Source: Zingiber officinale (lineage: Eukaryota; Streptophyta; Magnoliopsida; Zingiberales; Zingiberaceae). From it: a stretch of DNA of 64,000 bases. The position numbers were made by a program, and so were the translations under genes. Numbering within the stretch: position 1 is the first letter of the stretch; each line of letters opens with the position of its first letter. The DNA lies in NCBI RefSeq assembly GCF_018446385.1, contig NC_055993.1:74019715-74083714 (forward strand), in the 5' to 3' direction. Below, piece by piece: positions 23,061 to 35,394 of this stretch. The notes under the pieces were generated by a model that did not search any database, was not told the origin of the DNA, and saw nothing but the letters and a program-made list of their open reading frames with translations.

Positions 23061-24721
23061 TTTGATAAAAACCATAATCAAGTTAGGTTAACCCGATAAC
23101 CTAACTTAGGTTTTCCAATAGTTCTCCAATGTTCTTCCTTGAACATTCTCTGAACATTCTCCCCAAACTCCATTGTTCTTCCTTGAACATTCTCTGGACA
23201 TTCTCCCCCTTTTTGACACACATCAAAAAGAGTGAATCAAGGTCAAGAGTTTCTTCCTAATGAAAGTCCCATACCTTTCATTGAAACCCTTAATTTCCCC
23301 CTTGATACTAAAATCAATAATCAACTTAGTGATAATCACTTATAAAAAAAAACTTAACGAGCAAAAATTCCCCCTAAAAGTCAACTCCCCCTTGACCATT
23401 AGGTAAAACTCCCCCTAAAGATCAACTCCTCCTTGACCATTGCACCAACAATGTCTTGGAGAGTTTCAACCCTTTAGAAATCTAAAGCACCAACTTCCAT
23501 AGCTGAAATTTCAGACAAACCGATCAGGACACCACTGGATCGGTCACCAGACCGATCCACACTGCCCTGGATCAGTCCAGTGACCGATCCAGACTTCCCT
23601 GGACTGATCATGATCTTCTCTGATCGGTCCACAATTCTCTGATAAGAATTTCTGATTTTTCTCCCGAAATTCAGAAACCCCTAAAAAAAATTACAGAAAA
23701 TTCCAAAAATTGTAAAATTATGAGGATACATTCCTCATAACATATATTATCATGAAAAAAAAATAGTTTTCTATGAAAATAACTCCCATTTTTAAATCTT
23801 GATACAAAGTTCGAAAGACTCTGAAATAGCTCAAGGTTAATCCATCTTTGTATCAACTTGCTCAATGATGAATGCTATCACTAGAAAAGCTTCATCAAGG
23901 TTTTTCAAATCAATTTTGAAATGATTTTAAACCATTCAATTTAGGACCACAATCTTAGGGCTACATGACTTGTACGCAAGTTTTCCCTATGATCCTCAAT
24001 TTCGAATTAGGCTTATCTAGGTACAAGAACTATGCACCTTGATCCTAACTCATCATCCTAATATCTCACACACATCTAAGGTGTATCAAGCACATCCAAG
24101 TCAATTTTGATGTGAGATATGGGTTTAGGTCATCTTAAGCTAAGTTCTTATGCATTTTCTAAACAACAATTAGATCACCATATCAAATTGTGTTTTTATC
24201 CTTAAATCAATTTAATTGATCACAAATGCAAGAGATGATGACATGGCATAAAATAATATCATAAGTGGAAATATGTGCCAATGTCATGATGTAATGGCAT
24301 AAAGTATGAAACTTAAATAAGGCATGACATATAACTAACCTAAGTATTATCATGAAATTTCAAATGATAATAAGTTAAATATGATGTCATGACATGGCAT
24401 ATGACAAACAATGTATGGCAAATAACATATAAAGGTATAGAAAATACCTAATTCTAGCCTTAGTTGCCATTTTTGATAATTTTGATCATTTTACCATAAA
24501 TTCTATATTCCTAAGTGTAATAGACCTAAAATCATATACTAAAGATTTTTAGATCACTATGTGCCAATTAGATTGACCCTAGAAAACTCCTCAAATGTGG
24601 TTGGCACATCCTAATCACCTTAGGAATTATTTTTAATTTCATTTTCAAGACTTGATTACACCTTGAAAATTTCTAAAATGCCACCTTTTGCCATGAGTAA
24701 GGTAAACCTAATCAAGCTTGG
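23061..24721 (-). other. Element B non-coding interior
   Basis: Between gag and the polypurine tract. It contains short CCCCCTT-rich phrases, a second GATCGGTC-type array (23517-23640) and AT-rich DNA, with no pol. The part from about 23757 rightwards is repeated in inverse in copy C. Confidence 0.75.
23517..23640 (-). repeat. Interior GATCGGTC-type array of element B
   Basis: ACCGATCAGG, GGATCGGTCACCAGACCGAT, CCAGTGACCGATCC and TGATCGGTCC in 120 nt, about 0.5 kb from the polypurine tract. The palindrome is the same one used in B's LTR and differs from the one in element D. Confidence 0.72.
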
Positions 24722-26198
24722 TCAACCATAAACCTTGATAAGGGATATGCTCCAACAATACCTATTTGAGCTCATTGGGTTCACTAAATATTCACTAGGG
24801 ATGACTTCCCTAGCAACCCTCCTAATGACTCTCCTAGGCTTTAAAGCCTTGGTCATTTGGGACTCATCAAGATCAACTCTAGGGGTGACTCCCCTTGTGA
24901 CCTTGGTGATGGCCTTCCTAGCCCTAGGTCTTGTTCCATAATCGAATGGAACATTATGATAAGCGGGCTTGACCACTTGAGACTTAGGTTTGTGACCCAA
25001 ACCTCTCATGTCGTTGGGCTTTGATTTTTAACCCTTAGACCCTAAGTTGACTTCTCCAAATTCTTAAGAGCCTTTTCTAAAGTGTCAAGTCTTGACCTCA
25101 AGACTTGATTTTCCTTCTTTAATACCTCAAGTTTTAATTTTTCATTTTTCTTTGAGGTATTTCTAGGCATATGTCTAGTTATTTTGGGATTCCTATCTAG
25201 GTTTTCCTTAACCTTAGATGAGTTAACTCTAGGGTTGACATTTCTAGCATTGTCCTTATCTACGCTAACATGTTTGGCACCTAAGCACATGTATCGGTTT
25301 CTATGGTTATCATGCTTATCATTATTGACAATTGCAATAAAACTACTAGCATGTGTCTTATTAGAATTGCAAGAATGTGCCTTAAAGGATACCTTAGGGT
25401 TTGCCTTAGCTCCCCCCATAGATGTGCTTGGTCTCTTGTCCTTGTGAGGTTGCCTCCCCCTTGGACATTGACTCCTATAATGTCCCCTTTGCTTGCATTG
25501 GAAGCACACCACGTGCTCCTTGCCCTTGCGTATCGGGACTCCGGCTTCCTTGACTTTTGGTGTCGGTGGAGTCTTCCTAATCCTCTTTGGACATTTACTT
25601 TTGTAATGCCCATATTCCCTACACTCAAAGCACATTATATGTAATTTACTTGAAATTAAGTTGCTTGAGTTACCTAGGGTTGAGGATGGATATAAGCTCT
25701 CTCCTTCATCCCTTCTGGAGGTAGAGGCTTCTTCTTCTTGCTCCAGTCTTGAAGAAGAACTCTCCTCCTCTTCTTCCTTAGATGTTGAGTAGCCCTCAAC
25801 TTCTAATTCCATACCTCCATGATGTGAGCTACTTGGCTCACTTGACTCCTCTTCATGACTTGAATTGGAGCTCTCCTCATGGAACTTAGCCAAGTTGTTC
25901 CACAACTCCTTGGCATTGTTGTATCCACCTATCTTACACAAGATATCATTAGGTAATGAAAATTCAAAGATTTTTGTTACCTCATCGTTGATTATGGATT
26001 GGTGGATTTGTTCCTTCGTCCACTTCTTCTTCTCGAGAGGTTCTCCTTCTTTATTCACCGGAGGAAAAAACCTACTTGTACACAATTCCAATTTACTAGG
26101 TTAGTCATAAGAAAATACTTCATTCTTACCTTCCAATACGCTAAGTCATCGCGATCGTAGAAGGGTGGAATCGTGACGTCTTCTCCAAGTTGATCCAT
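24722..26198 (-). pseudogene. Element B gag, frameshifted
   Basis: Start ATG at 26196-26198 (MDQLGEDVTIPPFYDRDDLA). A missing T in a T-run near 26070 shifts the frame, after which the main frame runs from 26091 to 25042. It contains an acidic Glu/Ser segment, knuckles CFECREYGHYKSKC and CFQCKQRGHYRSQC, Lys-rich stretches and a coiled coil near its end. A second frameshift separates the last ~95 codons, ending near NPMSSNRYC, where the expected WVPRS is itself shifted. It is an inverted near-copy of 27609-29083. Confidence 0.82.
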
Positions 26199-26245
26199 TC
26201 TCTAGCTCGTGCTCCCCCGGTGTTAATCCGACGAAGAGCAACCTC

Positions 26246-26257
26246 GCTCTGATACCA
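26246..26257 (-). promoter_or_regulatory. Primer-binding site of element B
   Basis: Minus-strand TGGTATCAGAGC, two bases from the LTR end at 26260. Confidence 0.85.
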
Positions 26258-26259
26258 CT

Positions 26260-26866
26260 TGTTAGGACCTTCGGACGCGGCTAGAGAGGGGGGCGTGTGA
26301 ATAGCCGACCCCAAATTCACGTTTCTTCCTACCATTTTAGTTAGCGCAGCGGAAATAAAAGATAGAAACGAAATAGGAGAATATCAAACCTCAAACGTGA
26401 CGATATAACGAGGTTCGGAGATGATACTCCTACTCCTCGGTGTGTCTGTAAGGTGGACGAATCCTATCAATTCGTCGGTGGATGAGACCCCGGAAAATCG
26501 GCTAATAAAAACTCCTTCTGGGTGGAGAAACCTCGCCACAATCTCTCTTGCAACAGCAAGATCGGAGTACAAAGATAAAGCAAGAATCCAAGAACAATAT
26601 GAATGTAAAAACACTAGTTTGCTTGCCTTCTTGTCGACTGATGATGAAGCAACCACTTCATGGATGCCAACAACAGTAGCAACTGATCAGTTGGAGTCCA
26701 GCCGAGGGAAGCTTACACGAAGCTTCAGCAGTGGAGAGGTCAGCAAAGCTCAGATCGCAGGAGCAAGAAGAAGTCAGCTTCTCTATAGAGGCCCTCCACC
26801 TCTTGATTTATATGAACCTGCGAAGAAGAAGACACAAACACAGAAATCTAGCCGTTGTGACTCAAC
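26260..26866 (-). repeat. Element B 5' LTR fragment
   Basis: Matches the PBS-proximal ~600 nt of the full B LTR (21552-22130), including the TATA box, and ends where the GATCGGTC array should start. The array and everything upstream are missing. Confidence 0.82.
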
Positions 26867-27548
26867 AGAGAAATCTAGCTCAGAATACTAGGCATGAGGA
26901 AATTTAAATACTAGGGTGGAACCTGATCGGTCCAGGTCTAGCCGTTGAGTCACAACGGCTAGATTTCTGTGTCTGTTCTTCTTCGCAGGTTCATATAAAT
27001 CAAGAGGTGGAGGGCCTCTACGTTGCTGCTGATTTTTCTTCTTACTCCTGCGATCTGAGCTTTGCTGGGCTCTCCACTGCTGAAGCTTCCTGTGAGCTTC
27101 CCTCGGCTGGACTCCAACTGATCAGTTGCTGCTGTTGTTGGCATCCGTGAAGTGGTTGCTTCATCACCAGTCGACGAGAAGGCAAGCAAACTAGTGTTTT
27201 TACATTCATATTGTTCTTGGCTTCTTGCTTTATCTTTGTACTCCGATCTTGTTGTTGCAAGAGAGATTGTGGCGAGGTTTCTCCACCCAGAAGGAGTTTT
27301 TATTAGCCGGTTTTCCGGGGTCTCATCCACCGACGGATTGATAGGATTCGTCCACCATACGGACACGCCGAGGAGTAGGAGTATCATCTCCGAACCTCGT
27401 TATATCGTCGCGTTTGAGGTTTGATATTCTCCTGTTTCGTTTCTATCTTTTATTTCCGCTGCACTAACTAAAATTGTAGGAAGAAACGTGAATTTGGGGT
27501 CGGCTATTCTCACCCCCCTCTCTAGCCGCATCCGAAGGTTCTAACAAG

Positions 27549-27560
27549 TGGTATCAGAGC
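27549..27560 (+). promoter_or_regulatory. Primer-binding site of copy C
   Basis: TGGTATCAGAGC, two bases after the LTR end CTAACA. Confidence 0.85.
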
Positions 27561-27608
27561 GAGGTTGCTCTTCGTCGGATTAACACCCGGGGGAGCACGA
27601 GCTAGAGA

Positions 27609-29083
27609 ATGGATCAACTTGGAGAAGACATCACGATTCCACCCTTCTACGATCGCGACGACTTCGCTTATTGGAAGGTAAGAATGAAGTATTTTCTTAT
27701 GACTAACCTAGTAAATTAGAATTGTGTACAAGTAGGTTTTATTCCTTTGGTGGATAAAGAAGGAGAACCTCTTGAGAAGAAGAAGTGGACGAAGGAACAA
27801 ATCCACCAATCCATAATCAACGACGAGGTAACGAAAATCTTTGAATTTTCATTACCTAATGATATCTTGTGTAAGATAGGTAGATACAACAATGCCAAGG
27901 AGTTGTGGAACAACTTGGCTAAGTTCTATGAGGAGAGCTCCAATTCAAGTCATGAAGAGGAGTCAAGTGAGCCAAGTAGCTCACATCATGGAGGTATGGA
28001 ATTAGAAGTTGAGGGCTACTCAACATCTAAGGAAGAAGAGGAGGAGAGTTCTTCTTCAAGACTGGAGCAAGAAGAAGAAGCCTCTACCTCCAAAAGGGAT
28101 GAAGGAGAGAGCTTATATCCATCCTCAACCCTAGGTAACTCAAGCAACTTAATTTCAAGTAAATTACATATAATGTGCTTTGAGTGTAGGGAATATGGGC
28201 ATTACAAAAGTAAATGTCCAAAGAGGATTAGGAAGACTCCACCGGCACCAAAAGTCAAGGAAGCCGGAGTCCCGATACGCAAGGGCAAGGAGCACGTGGT
28301 GTGCTTCCAATGCAAGCAAAGGGGACATTATAGGAGTCAATGTCCAAGGGGGAGGCAACCTCACAAGGACAAGAGACCAAGCACATCTATGGGGGGAGCT
28401 AAGGCAAACCCTAAGGTATCCTTTAAAGCACATTCTTGCAATTCTAATAAGACACATGCTAGTAGTTTTATTGCAATTGTCAATAATGATAAGCATGATA
28501 ACCATAGAAATCGATACATGTGCTTAGGTGCCAAACATGTTAGCCTAGATAAGGACAATGCTAGAAATGTCAACCCTAGAGTTAACTCATCTAAGGTTAA
28601 GGAAAACCTAGATAGGAATCCCAAAACAACTAGACATATGCCTAGAAATACCTCAAAGAAAAATGAAAAATTAAAACTTGAGGTATTAAAGAAGGAAAAT
28701 CAAGTCTTGAGGTCCAGACTTGACACTTTAGAAAAGGCTCTTAAGAATTTGGAGAAGTCAACTTATGGTTTAAGGGTCAAAAATCAAAGCCCAAGGACAT
28801 GAGAGGTTTGGGTCACAAACCTAAGTCTCAAGTGGTCAAGCCCGCTTATCATAATGTTCCATTCGATTATGGAACAAGACCTAGGGCTAGGAAGACCATC
28901 ACCAAGGTCATAAGGGGAGTCACCCCTAGAGTTGATCTTGATGAGTCCCAAATGACCAAGGCTTTAAAGCCTAGGAGGGTCATTAGGAGGGTTGCTAGGG
29001 AAGTCATCCCTAGTGAATATTTAGTGAACCCAATGAGCTCAAATAGGTATTGGGTTCCTAGGAGCGTGATTCCTTCACACTAG
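27609..29083 (+). pseudogene. Copy C gag, nonsense mutation
   Basis: ATG at 27609 (MDQLGEDITIPPFYDRDDFA). An in-frame TAG at 27717-27719 replaces the Trp codon seen in B. The frame is then open from 27747 to 28802 with two complete knuckles, CFECREYGHYKSKC and CFQCKQRGHYRSQC, and a coiled coil NQVLRSRLDTLEKAL. One frameshift near 28790 precedes the last 94 codons, which end NPMSSNRYWVPRSVIPSH and a stop. Confidence 0.84.
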
Positions 29084-30072
29084 ATGGTTTAGGGTGTGTC
29101 AACCTTAATTGGATAGGTAGTTAACCTACTCATGGCAAAAGGTGGCATTTTAGGAATTTTCAAGGTGTAATCAAGTCTTGAAAATGAAATTAAAAATAAT
29201 TCCTAAGGTGATTAGGATGTGCCAACCACATTTGAGGAGTTTTCTAGGGTCAATCTAATTGGCACATAGTGATCTAAAAATCTTTAGTATATGATTTTAG
29301 GTCTATTACACTTAGGAATATAGAATTTATGGTAAAATGATCAAAATTATCAAAAATGGCAACTAAGGCTAGAATTAGGTATTTTCTATACCTTTATATG
29401 TTATTTGCCATACATTGTTTGTCATATGTCATGTCATGACATCATATTTATCTAATTATCATTTGAAATGTCATGATAATGCTTAGGTTAGTTATATGTC
29501 ATGCCTTATTTAAGTTTCATACTTGATAACATGACATCATGACATTGGCACATGTTTCCACTTATGATATTATTTTATGTCATGTCATTATCTCTTGCAT
29601 TTATGATCAATTAAATTGATTTAAGGATAGAAACACAATTTGATATGGAGATCAAATTGTTGTTTAGAAAATGCATGAGAACTTAGCTTAAGATGACCTA
29701 AACCCATATCTCACATCAAACTTGACTTGGATGTGGTTGATACACCTTAGATGTATGTGAGATATTAGGATTATGAGTTAGGATCAAGGTGCATAGTTCT
29801 TGTACCTAGATGAGCCTAATTCGAATTTGAGGATCATAGGGAAAACTTATGTACAAGTCATGTACATTTAGCCCTAAGATTGTGGTCATAAATTGAATGG
29901 TTTAAGATCATTTCAAAATTGATTTGAAAAACCTTGATGAAGCTTTTCTAGTGATAGCATTCATCATTGAGCAAGTTGATACAAAGATGGATTAACCTTG
30001 AGCTATTTCAAAGTCTTTCAAACTTTGTATCAAGATTTAATAATGGAAGTTATTTTCATAGAAAACTATTTT

Positions 30073-30652
30073 CATAAAGAGTCATTTTATAGGTGAAACG
30101 GTTAAATTAAGAAAGAGCAATCGACTAACAAGTGCATGAAGTCGATTAATAAGCAAAAAAAATCCATGACTTAAAGCCTATAAGAGAGTGTTTCATGGAT
30201 GATTTTGCACGCAAGTTCTTAGGGGTTTTAGAGGAGAGTGTTGTTGCATTTTCAAACCTCAAGAGGCAATGCAAAAGTGATAAAGATCGATTAAGGCCAA
30301 GTTTCTTTGTGTAAACATGTTTATTTATATTCCTCTTGATATCATTTGTAATTTATAATTGTCTTGTATTGTTTGTAAGAATAAGTGTTGTAAGATATTT
30401 CTTCACCTCTTGAAGGTCTATGAGAAGGAGAAAGGCATAATGGTGGTAGCGCTAGGATTAGGCCATGAAGCAGGAACTAGGAATTTCAAATCATGTAAAA
30501 TTGAGGTGTTGTGTGCTTGTGTTTTATTTTGTGTTTTGTTTCTATATTGTTGTTGTTTATTAACATCTTGTAGATGAGCACACAATCGACAAATGAAAGA
30601 AACAAATCACTATTCACCCTCTCTCTCCTCTAGCGATGTCACTAGTCCCAAC
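30073..30652 (+). mobile_element. LTR-like remnant
   Basis: AT-rich DNA with AATCGACTAA...AGTCGATTAA palindromes near 30118-30155, a TATA-like CCTATAAGAG near 30178, and an end resembling an LTR terminus (CTCTCTCCTCTAGCG...CCCAACA, 30652). No PBS follows. The inverse placement of AGTCGATT/AATCGACT upstream of TATA resembles the remnant at 44850-45592. Confidence 0.4.
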
Positions 30653-31282
30653 AGAACTAATATTATGACCAAAGTGAGAACTATTAGATAGATTTAGTGC
30701 ATTTAGTGAAAATAGATATATATCTATACTAAAAATAATTGACCCAAAGGAAAATTATTTTTAGGCCAAATATATGTTCAAGATAGCTTACTAATAAAGT
30801 ACAACTATTGTGAATCACGCGCATAATATGTCGGCACATATTATGTGGATGATTAAGCTTATTGTGATATGTATTTGGAAACAAAATATGTTAATGTAGC
30901 TCATATAAGGCCCAAATAAATATCTATTGTGTTGTCGATTAAGGTTATTTTGAGCTATGTTTAGAAAGTATGACTAAAAGGTTATATTTTAATCCAAAGA
31001 TTAAGTGCAATGTTGTATTTGGTATCTCGTTAAGACCAACATATATATACATTATTTTGATTGTTGCATTTACTTATTATATTACATCTACATGTATGTT
31101 TAGGATTTAACGTGAACTTTGTGGTTCTCTCTTCTTTTAAAAAAAAACACTCAAATCTGCTAACATCAATAACATGTCAGTGCTTACATGCCTTACTGAC
31201 AATAATTTTAAGAAACTGAAAAGGACCAATAATAAAGGTAGGGGAAAATAAATAATCATAGTCTGACACTTTAAGACATAAA
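30653..31282. other. AT-rich intergenic DNA
   Basis: No gene, repeat or domain recognised. Confidence 0.5.
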
Positions 31283-31522
31283 GGCTATCTTTGGTAAGGG
31301 ATAATTAGTCTTGCAATGTAATATTGATTACATTACAAGATTATTACTCTATTTGGTATAATTTTAAAATTGTAATATAATGTAATCTGAATTACAAAAG
31401 GTCAATCATATGTAATAAAGTTTTATAATCTGAATTACAAGGCCAACAATATATAATCCAATTACATTCCAATCCCATTTACATTACAAACTTGATTACA
31501 TTACCCCTAACTAAACATAGCC
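31283..31522. mobile_element. MITE-like element, about 240 bp
   Basis: The ends are inverted: GGCTATCTTTGGTAAGGG on the left and, read from the right, GGCTATGTTTAGTTAGGGG. The interior is AT-rich with several TGTAAT/ATTACA inverted pairs and no coding capacity. Flanks are AAA on both sides, too short to decide the superfamily (hAT or PIF/Harbinger are possible). Confidence 0.65.
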
Positions 31523-31791
31523 AAAGTGTAAAAGAAACTAGATCAGAAATTCACTTATTTCTTCTAAAATAAGATTTGAAGCAGAATTGTCTCAAATATG
31601 TCAACTGATATGTTAAGAAAGATATAGTTTTCAATTTTATTAGTTCGAAAGCCAATTTAATTATAGTGTCTAATGATACTTAGTAGATAGATACTAGTAC
31701 TACTACTCACTTAAGTGTCAATATACAATATTGCATCAAGAGCTGACTACAAATTAATGGATAAGATACATCTATATAAGAAATGTCAAAA
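31523..31791. other. Short AT-rich spacer before the composite H-I
   Basis: Nothing recognised. It ends with the left target-site duplication of the composite. Confidence 0.5.
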
Positions 31792-31796
31792 GGTTA
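31792..31796. repeat. Left target-site duplication of H-I (GGTTA)
   Basis: Directly before TGTTGGGATAC. Its partner is GGCTA at 42013-42017, after a terminus reading CACCAAAA instead of CACCAACA. Confidence 0.55.
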
Positions 31797-33421
31797 TGTT
31801 GGGATACTCCAGAGGTAGAGGGAGGTGAATAGGTTGTCTTGCTTCGTTGATAATGATTTGTAGCGAAAAATATGAAACAAACTCCTCCAATGCTAACATA
31901 AAGGATTTACTTGGTATCCACCTCAAGATACGGTGACTAATCCAATGATTCACACACAAGCCCACTCTCCACTATCAAAAACACTCTTTCTCGGAATAAT
32001 CCAGAAGTGGAGAAACCTCGTACAACTCAAGAACAAAAAATACAATTCTAAACAAGAAGTAAATGGAAAAATATAAATGGAAAACCTTCTTGCTTGATCT
32101 CTTATTGCTTGAAGATGTCTCTTGTAAGCTTGGAAATACAGCACTTCAACCCTAATCTTGCAAGAATCGACAATGAAGAATCGTGAGCTCGGTGAGTTGT
32201 TGCGGAGAAGCGATGTCACGTTTGAACTCACCAATGACTTTATCTCTGCGCTTTTAGGGTTCCCAATCAATTGTCATGTCAGATCCACGCAATCCCAGCC
32301 GTCCAAACCTAGTAACATGTGCAGCTGGATCAATCGGTGGATTGATCCAGATTCTTTTTGTGATATCGCAGAAGACCCTAGAATCGATTGACCAATCGAT
32401 TCCAACTTCCTCGCGTCATCGCAAGAAATCTAAGCCCTATCGATCTCCTAATCGATTGGCATGTCCTGATTGATTGGGAAACCCTCTAAGTGTTTGTGAT
32501 AAACTCCCAATCAATCAATAGTTGGAGTATCCCAATCTATGGGTCGCCTTTGTCGTGATAGTGCTCCCAATAGATCAAGGCCAATCGATCAACTGATCAA
32601 TTGCCCAGCCCTATCTCACTAAACACAAGTCTAGGGTTCCCTTATCTATTATCTAGTCAACCTTGATCTGTTGGATGTTCCTTGTGCCTAGTATCTGGTC
32701 AGCATTGACATGCTAGGACTTCGTCACCAAGTGTTCAATCAATCCTTTGACCCACTTAGACTTTTCTCCCTGTGCCAAGTGTCCGGTCCTCCATGACCCA
32801 CTTAGACTTCCAAACACTAGGTGTCTGGTCAACCTTGACTTACCTGAATTTCCACTTCTTGGCTTCACTCATCGGGGCTTTCTCACTGCCTAGCTTCACT
32901 CACTAGGACTCTCACCACTTGACTTCACTCATCAGGATTTATATCTACCTAACTTCACTTACTAGGATTTTCATCTAGTTTCACTCACCGAGATTTTTCA
33001 CACTGTCTAGCTTCACTCACTAGGGCTTTTCACACTACTTGGTTTCACTCATCGAACTTTCCAATCTGCTTGACTTCACTCACCAGGATTTTCTATTGCC
33101 CGATTTCACTCACTAGACTTTTCAACATCAAGTGTCCTCCGGTTAACACTGACCCCACTTGGATTTTCTTCTTCTGCCAACCTTCCCGTTGTTCTTGCCT
33201 TTGCCTAACCTCTAGTTAAGACTTTACAGTCAAGTATCTGGTCAACTTTGACCTACTTGACTTCTGGTCAAATTTTGACCATCAATCTCCCATATGGATA
33301 ATTATACCTACAATCTTCATATATTGTCAAACATCAAAATTCAAACATCACAACTCAAGCTTCAGCTAACTCAAGCTTAGTCAACCTGATCAACTTTGAC
33401 ACAGGGAAAATTACACCAATA
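31797..33421 (-). repeat. Composite H-I outer left LTR (3' LTR)
   Basis: 1.6 kb, TGTTGGGATACTCC...TTACACCAATA. It holds an AATCGATT/AATCAATT palindrome array at 32265-32610 next to the TATA-like CCCTAAAAGCGC, and hairpin units such as CTAG-CTTCACTCA-CTAG at about 32690-33130. Confidence 0.82.
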
Positions 33422-33440
33422 AGCTCCCTCTTTTTTATGT
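33422..33440 (-). promoter_or_regulatory. Polypurine tract of H
   Basis: The minus strand reads AAAAAAGAGGGAGCTT next to the LTR, a decayed form of the AAAAAGGGGGAGAT tract of D. Confidence 0.65.
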
Positions 33441-35394
33441 TTGACAATATGTTTAAGTTAGGCTAATCTCATAGTCTCAACTTCTTCTTCATGCCAAAGC
33501 ATGAATGAGAGTTTCCTTCATTCTCCCCTTTCCAAAAGGGTAATCTCCCCTTTGGATAAATGAAGGTTTCCTAGCCTAAACCCTACATTTCTCCCCCTTT
33601 GACACACATTAAAAACTCTTCCCTTGAAGAGTTATCCACATATTGTTCACAGCCTCACTTGCTATTTACAACATCACAATGAAGATCTTATACCCTTTAT
33701 TATGCCCAAATACTCATTCTAGAGCATATTCATAACAATGAAGGTTTTCAACCTTCCATTGTTTCATTGTTTGAAAAAATTATTCATGTCTTTAAGAAGT
33801 AGCTCCCCCTCAAAACATGCTCTAACCTTTTGTCATTGCACCAACAATGATATAAAATTCCTAAACCTTTAGAGAATCTAAAATTTAAAGTTTTGAGGTT
33901 CAAAATTTAATTTTGAAACTAAACCTTATCCTAAACTCTAACTTAGTCTTCCTTAACCATTCTACTATTGTTTGCATAAAAAAACTACCTTTAAATGTTC
34001 ATAAATGAGTTGCATAGGGTTAGGGATGGTTAACATAAATAAACGCAGCTTAATGGACTAAAACAGATTGTTTCAACTAAAAACAACCTCTCAATCAATC
34101 AACTGATTGATTCCGTGAGCTTCTATTCGTGGAACAACTTCTTTAATCGATCAACTTATCGATTGAAATCGGGGCCAATCAACCAATTGATCAATTCATT
34201 AAGCTTCTGTTCATGAAAAAAAAACCTTCAATCGATTGACCAATCAATACATACCCAATTGGATTGATTATTTGATCGATTGAGTTTTTGAATTTCCTGA
34301 TTTAAAATTAAACCAAAATTTAGAAGTTTCTAAATAATTCTACGATTTTCTAAAAATTATGAAATTTTTCATAAACATTATTTATGTTATATACTATCAT
34401 AGAAAAATAGTTTTCTAAGAAAATAATTCCTATTTTTAAATATTGACACAAAACTTGATACCATTGAAAACTTCAATGTTTCTTCCTAGTTTGTGTATAA
34501 CTATACAATGGTGATTACTATCAAAAGATAGTCTTAACCAAGGTTTTTCAAAAGTATTTTGAAATAATTTTCAAATCCAATTTCTAACCATATTCCTTGG
34601 GCTAAACGCACATGACTTGTATATTAGCTTTCCCAATATTGGATTACACATAACTATGTATTTTGATGAAATTAAAACTCAAAAATATGTACTAAATCAA
34701 CATCTTAAGTTTTTGTTCATCCTCCTAACATCTCACTTATATTTAATGTACACTAAAATACATACAAGTCAACTTATGGTTTTTGTGAGATGTAGATATT
34801 AGTTTTATCCTAATTTAAAGAATCATGCATATCTATCTAAGTATTTTAAAAATGTGATCATCCACCTAGGATATCATTTGATAACTAATGTCATTGTCCT
34901 TAATTACAAGGATTTAAAGTAATGCATGATAATTTATAGCATACATCAAAATGAATAATTTTTAAAAGAAAACATACTATAACTACATGATATATGTATG
35001 ACATGGCATGTGATATTTTTCATAAAGATATGAATCTAAAATATGATATCATGGTATATGATGAGAAAATAATCATGACAATTTAGCATAAATAATATAC
35101 CTAGATTATCTTTCTAAGTATCTTTAATTCATTGCTAAATTTAAAGAATAGACCTAAGTTTGCCTCTATCTGCTAAGAGAATGCCAAAATCCTAACTTGA
35201 CATTTCTTCGAATTATTCTATTTGTGCCAATTTTAATTAAGTCCAAATCTTCAAATTTTGACATATTTTACTCTTCAAAAAGTAAATAATTAATCCTTCT
35301 CATTTTCAAGGTATAACAATACCTTGAAAATGTACTAAGGTACTAACTTCATCAAAGTTGGGTTAACTACCCTTACAATTAGAGTTGACACTCT
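33441..35394 (-). other. Element H non-coding interior
   Basis: AT-rich, collinear with the D interior in places and without pol. It contains a second palindrome array, 34085-34285, with CAATCAATCAACTGATTGAT and ATCGATCAACTTATCGATTG. Confidence 0.7.
34085..34285 (-). repeat. Interior palindrome array of H
   Basis: AATCGATT/AATCAATT-type palindromes matching those in the H LTR, about 0.65 kb from the polypurine tract and downstream of gag. Confidence 0.7.

Larger units (their letters stand above)
21552..26866 (-). mobile_element. LTR retrotransposon B (gag-only), truncated
   Basis: The minus-strand order from right to left is 5' LTR fragment (26260-26866), PBS, gag (26198-24722), non-coding interior, polypurine tract, and full 3' LTR (21552-23042). 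It is inserted in the A 3' LTR. Its 5' LTR has lost the upstream part including the promoter, where the inverted copy C begins. There is no pol. Confidence 0.85.
23757..30072. repeat. Giant inverted repeat (arms about 3.1 kb, 77-bp centre)
   Basis: The left arm, about 23757-26866, is the reverse complement of about 26944-30072 with few differences by eye. The matching covers LTR fragment, PBS, gag and interior, in order. The centre 26867-26943 is unpaired, except that 26937-26963 is itself a small hairpin (TCTAGCCGTTG...CAACGGCTAGA). Confidence 0.88.
26944..30072 (+). mobile_element. LTR retrotransposon copy C, inverted partner of B
   Basis: The order is LTR fragment 26944-27546, PBS 27549-27560 (TGGTATCAGAGC), gag 27609-29083, AT-rich interior to about 30072. 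It lacks polypurine tract, 3' LTR and interior palindrome array. It ends abruptly against unrelated DNA in the same stretch where the left arm loses similarity. Confidence 0.82.
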
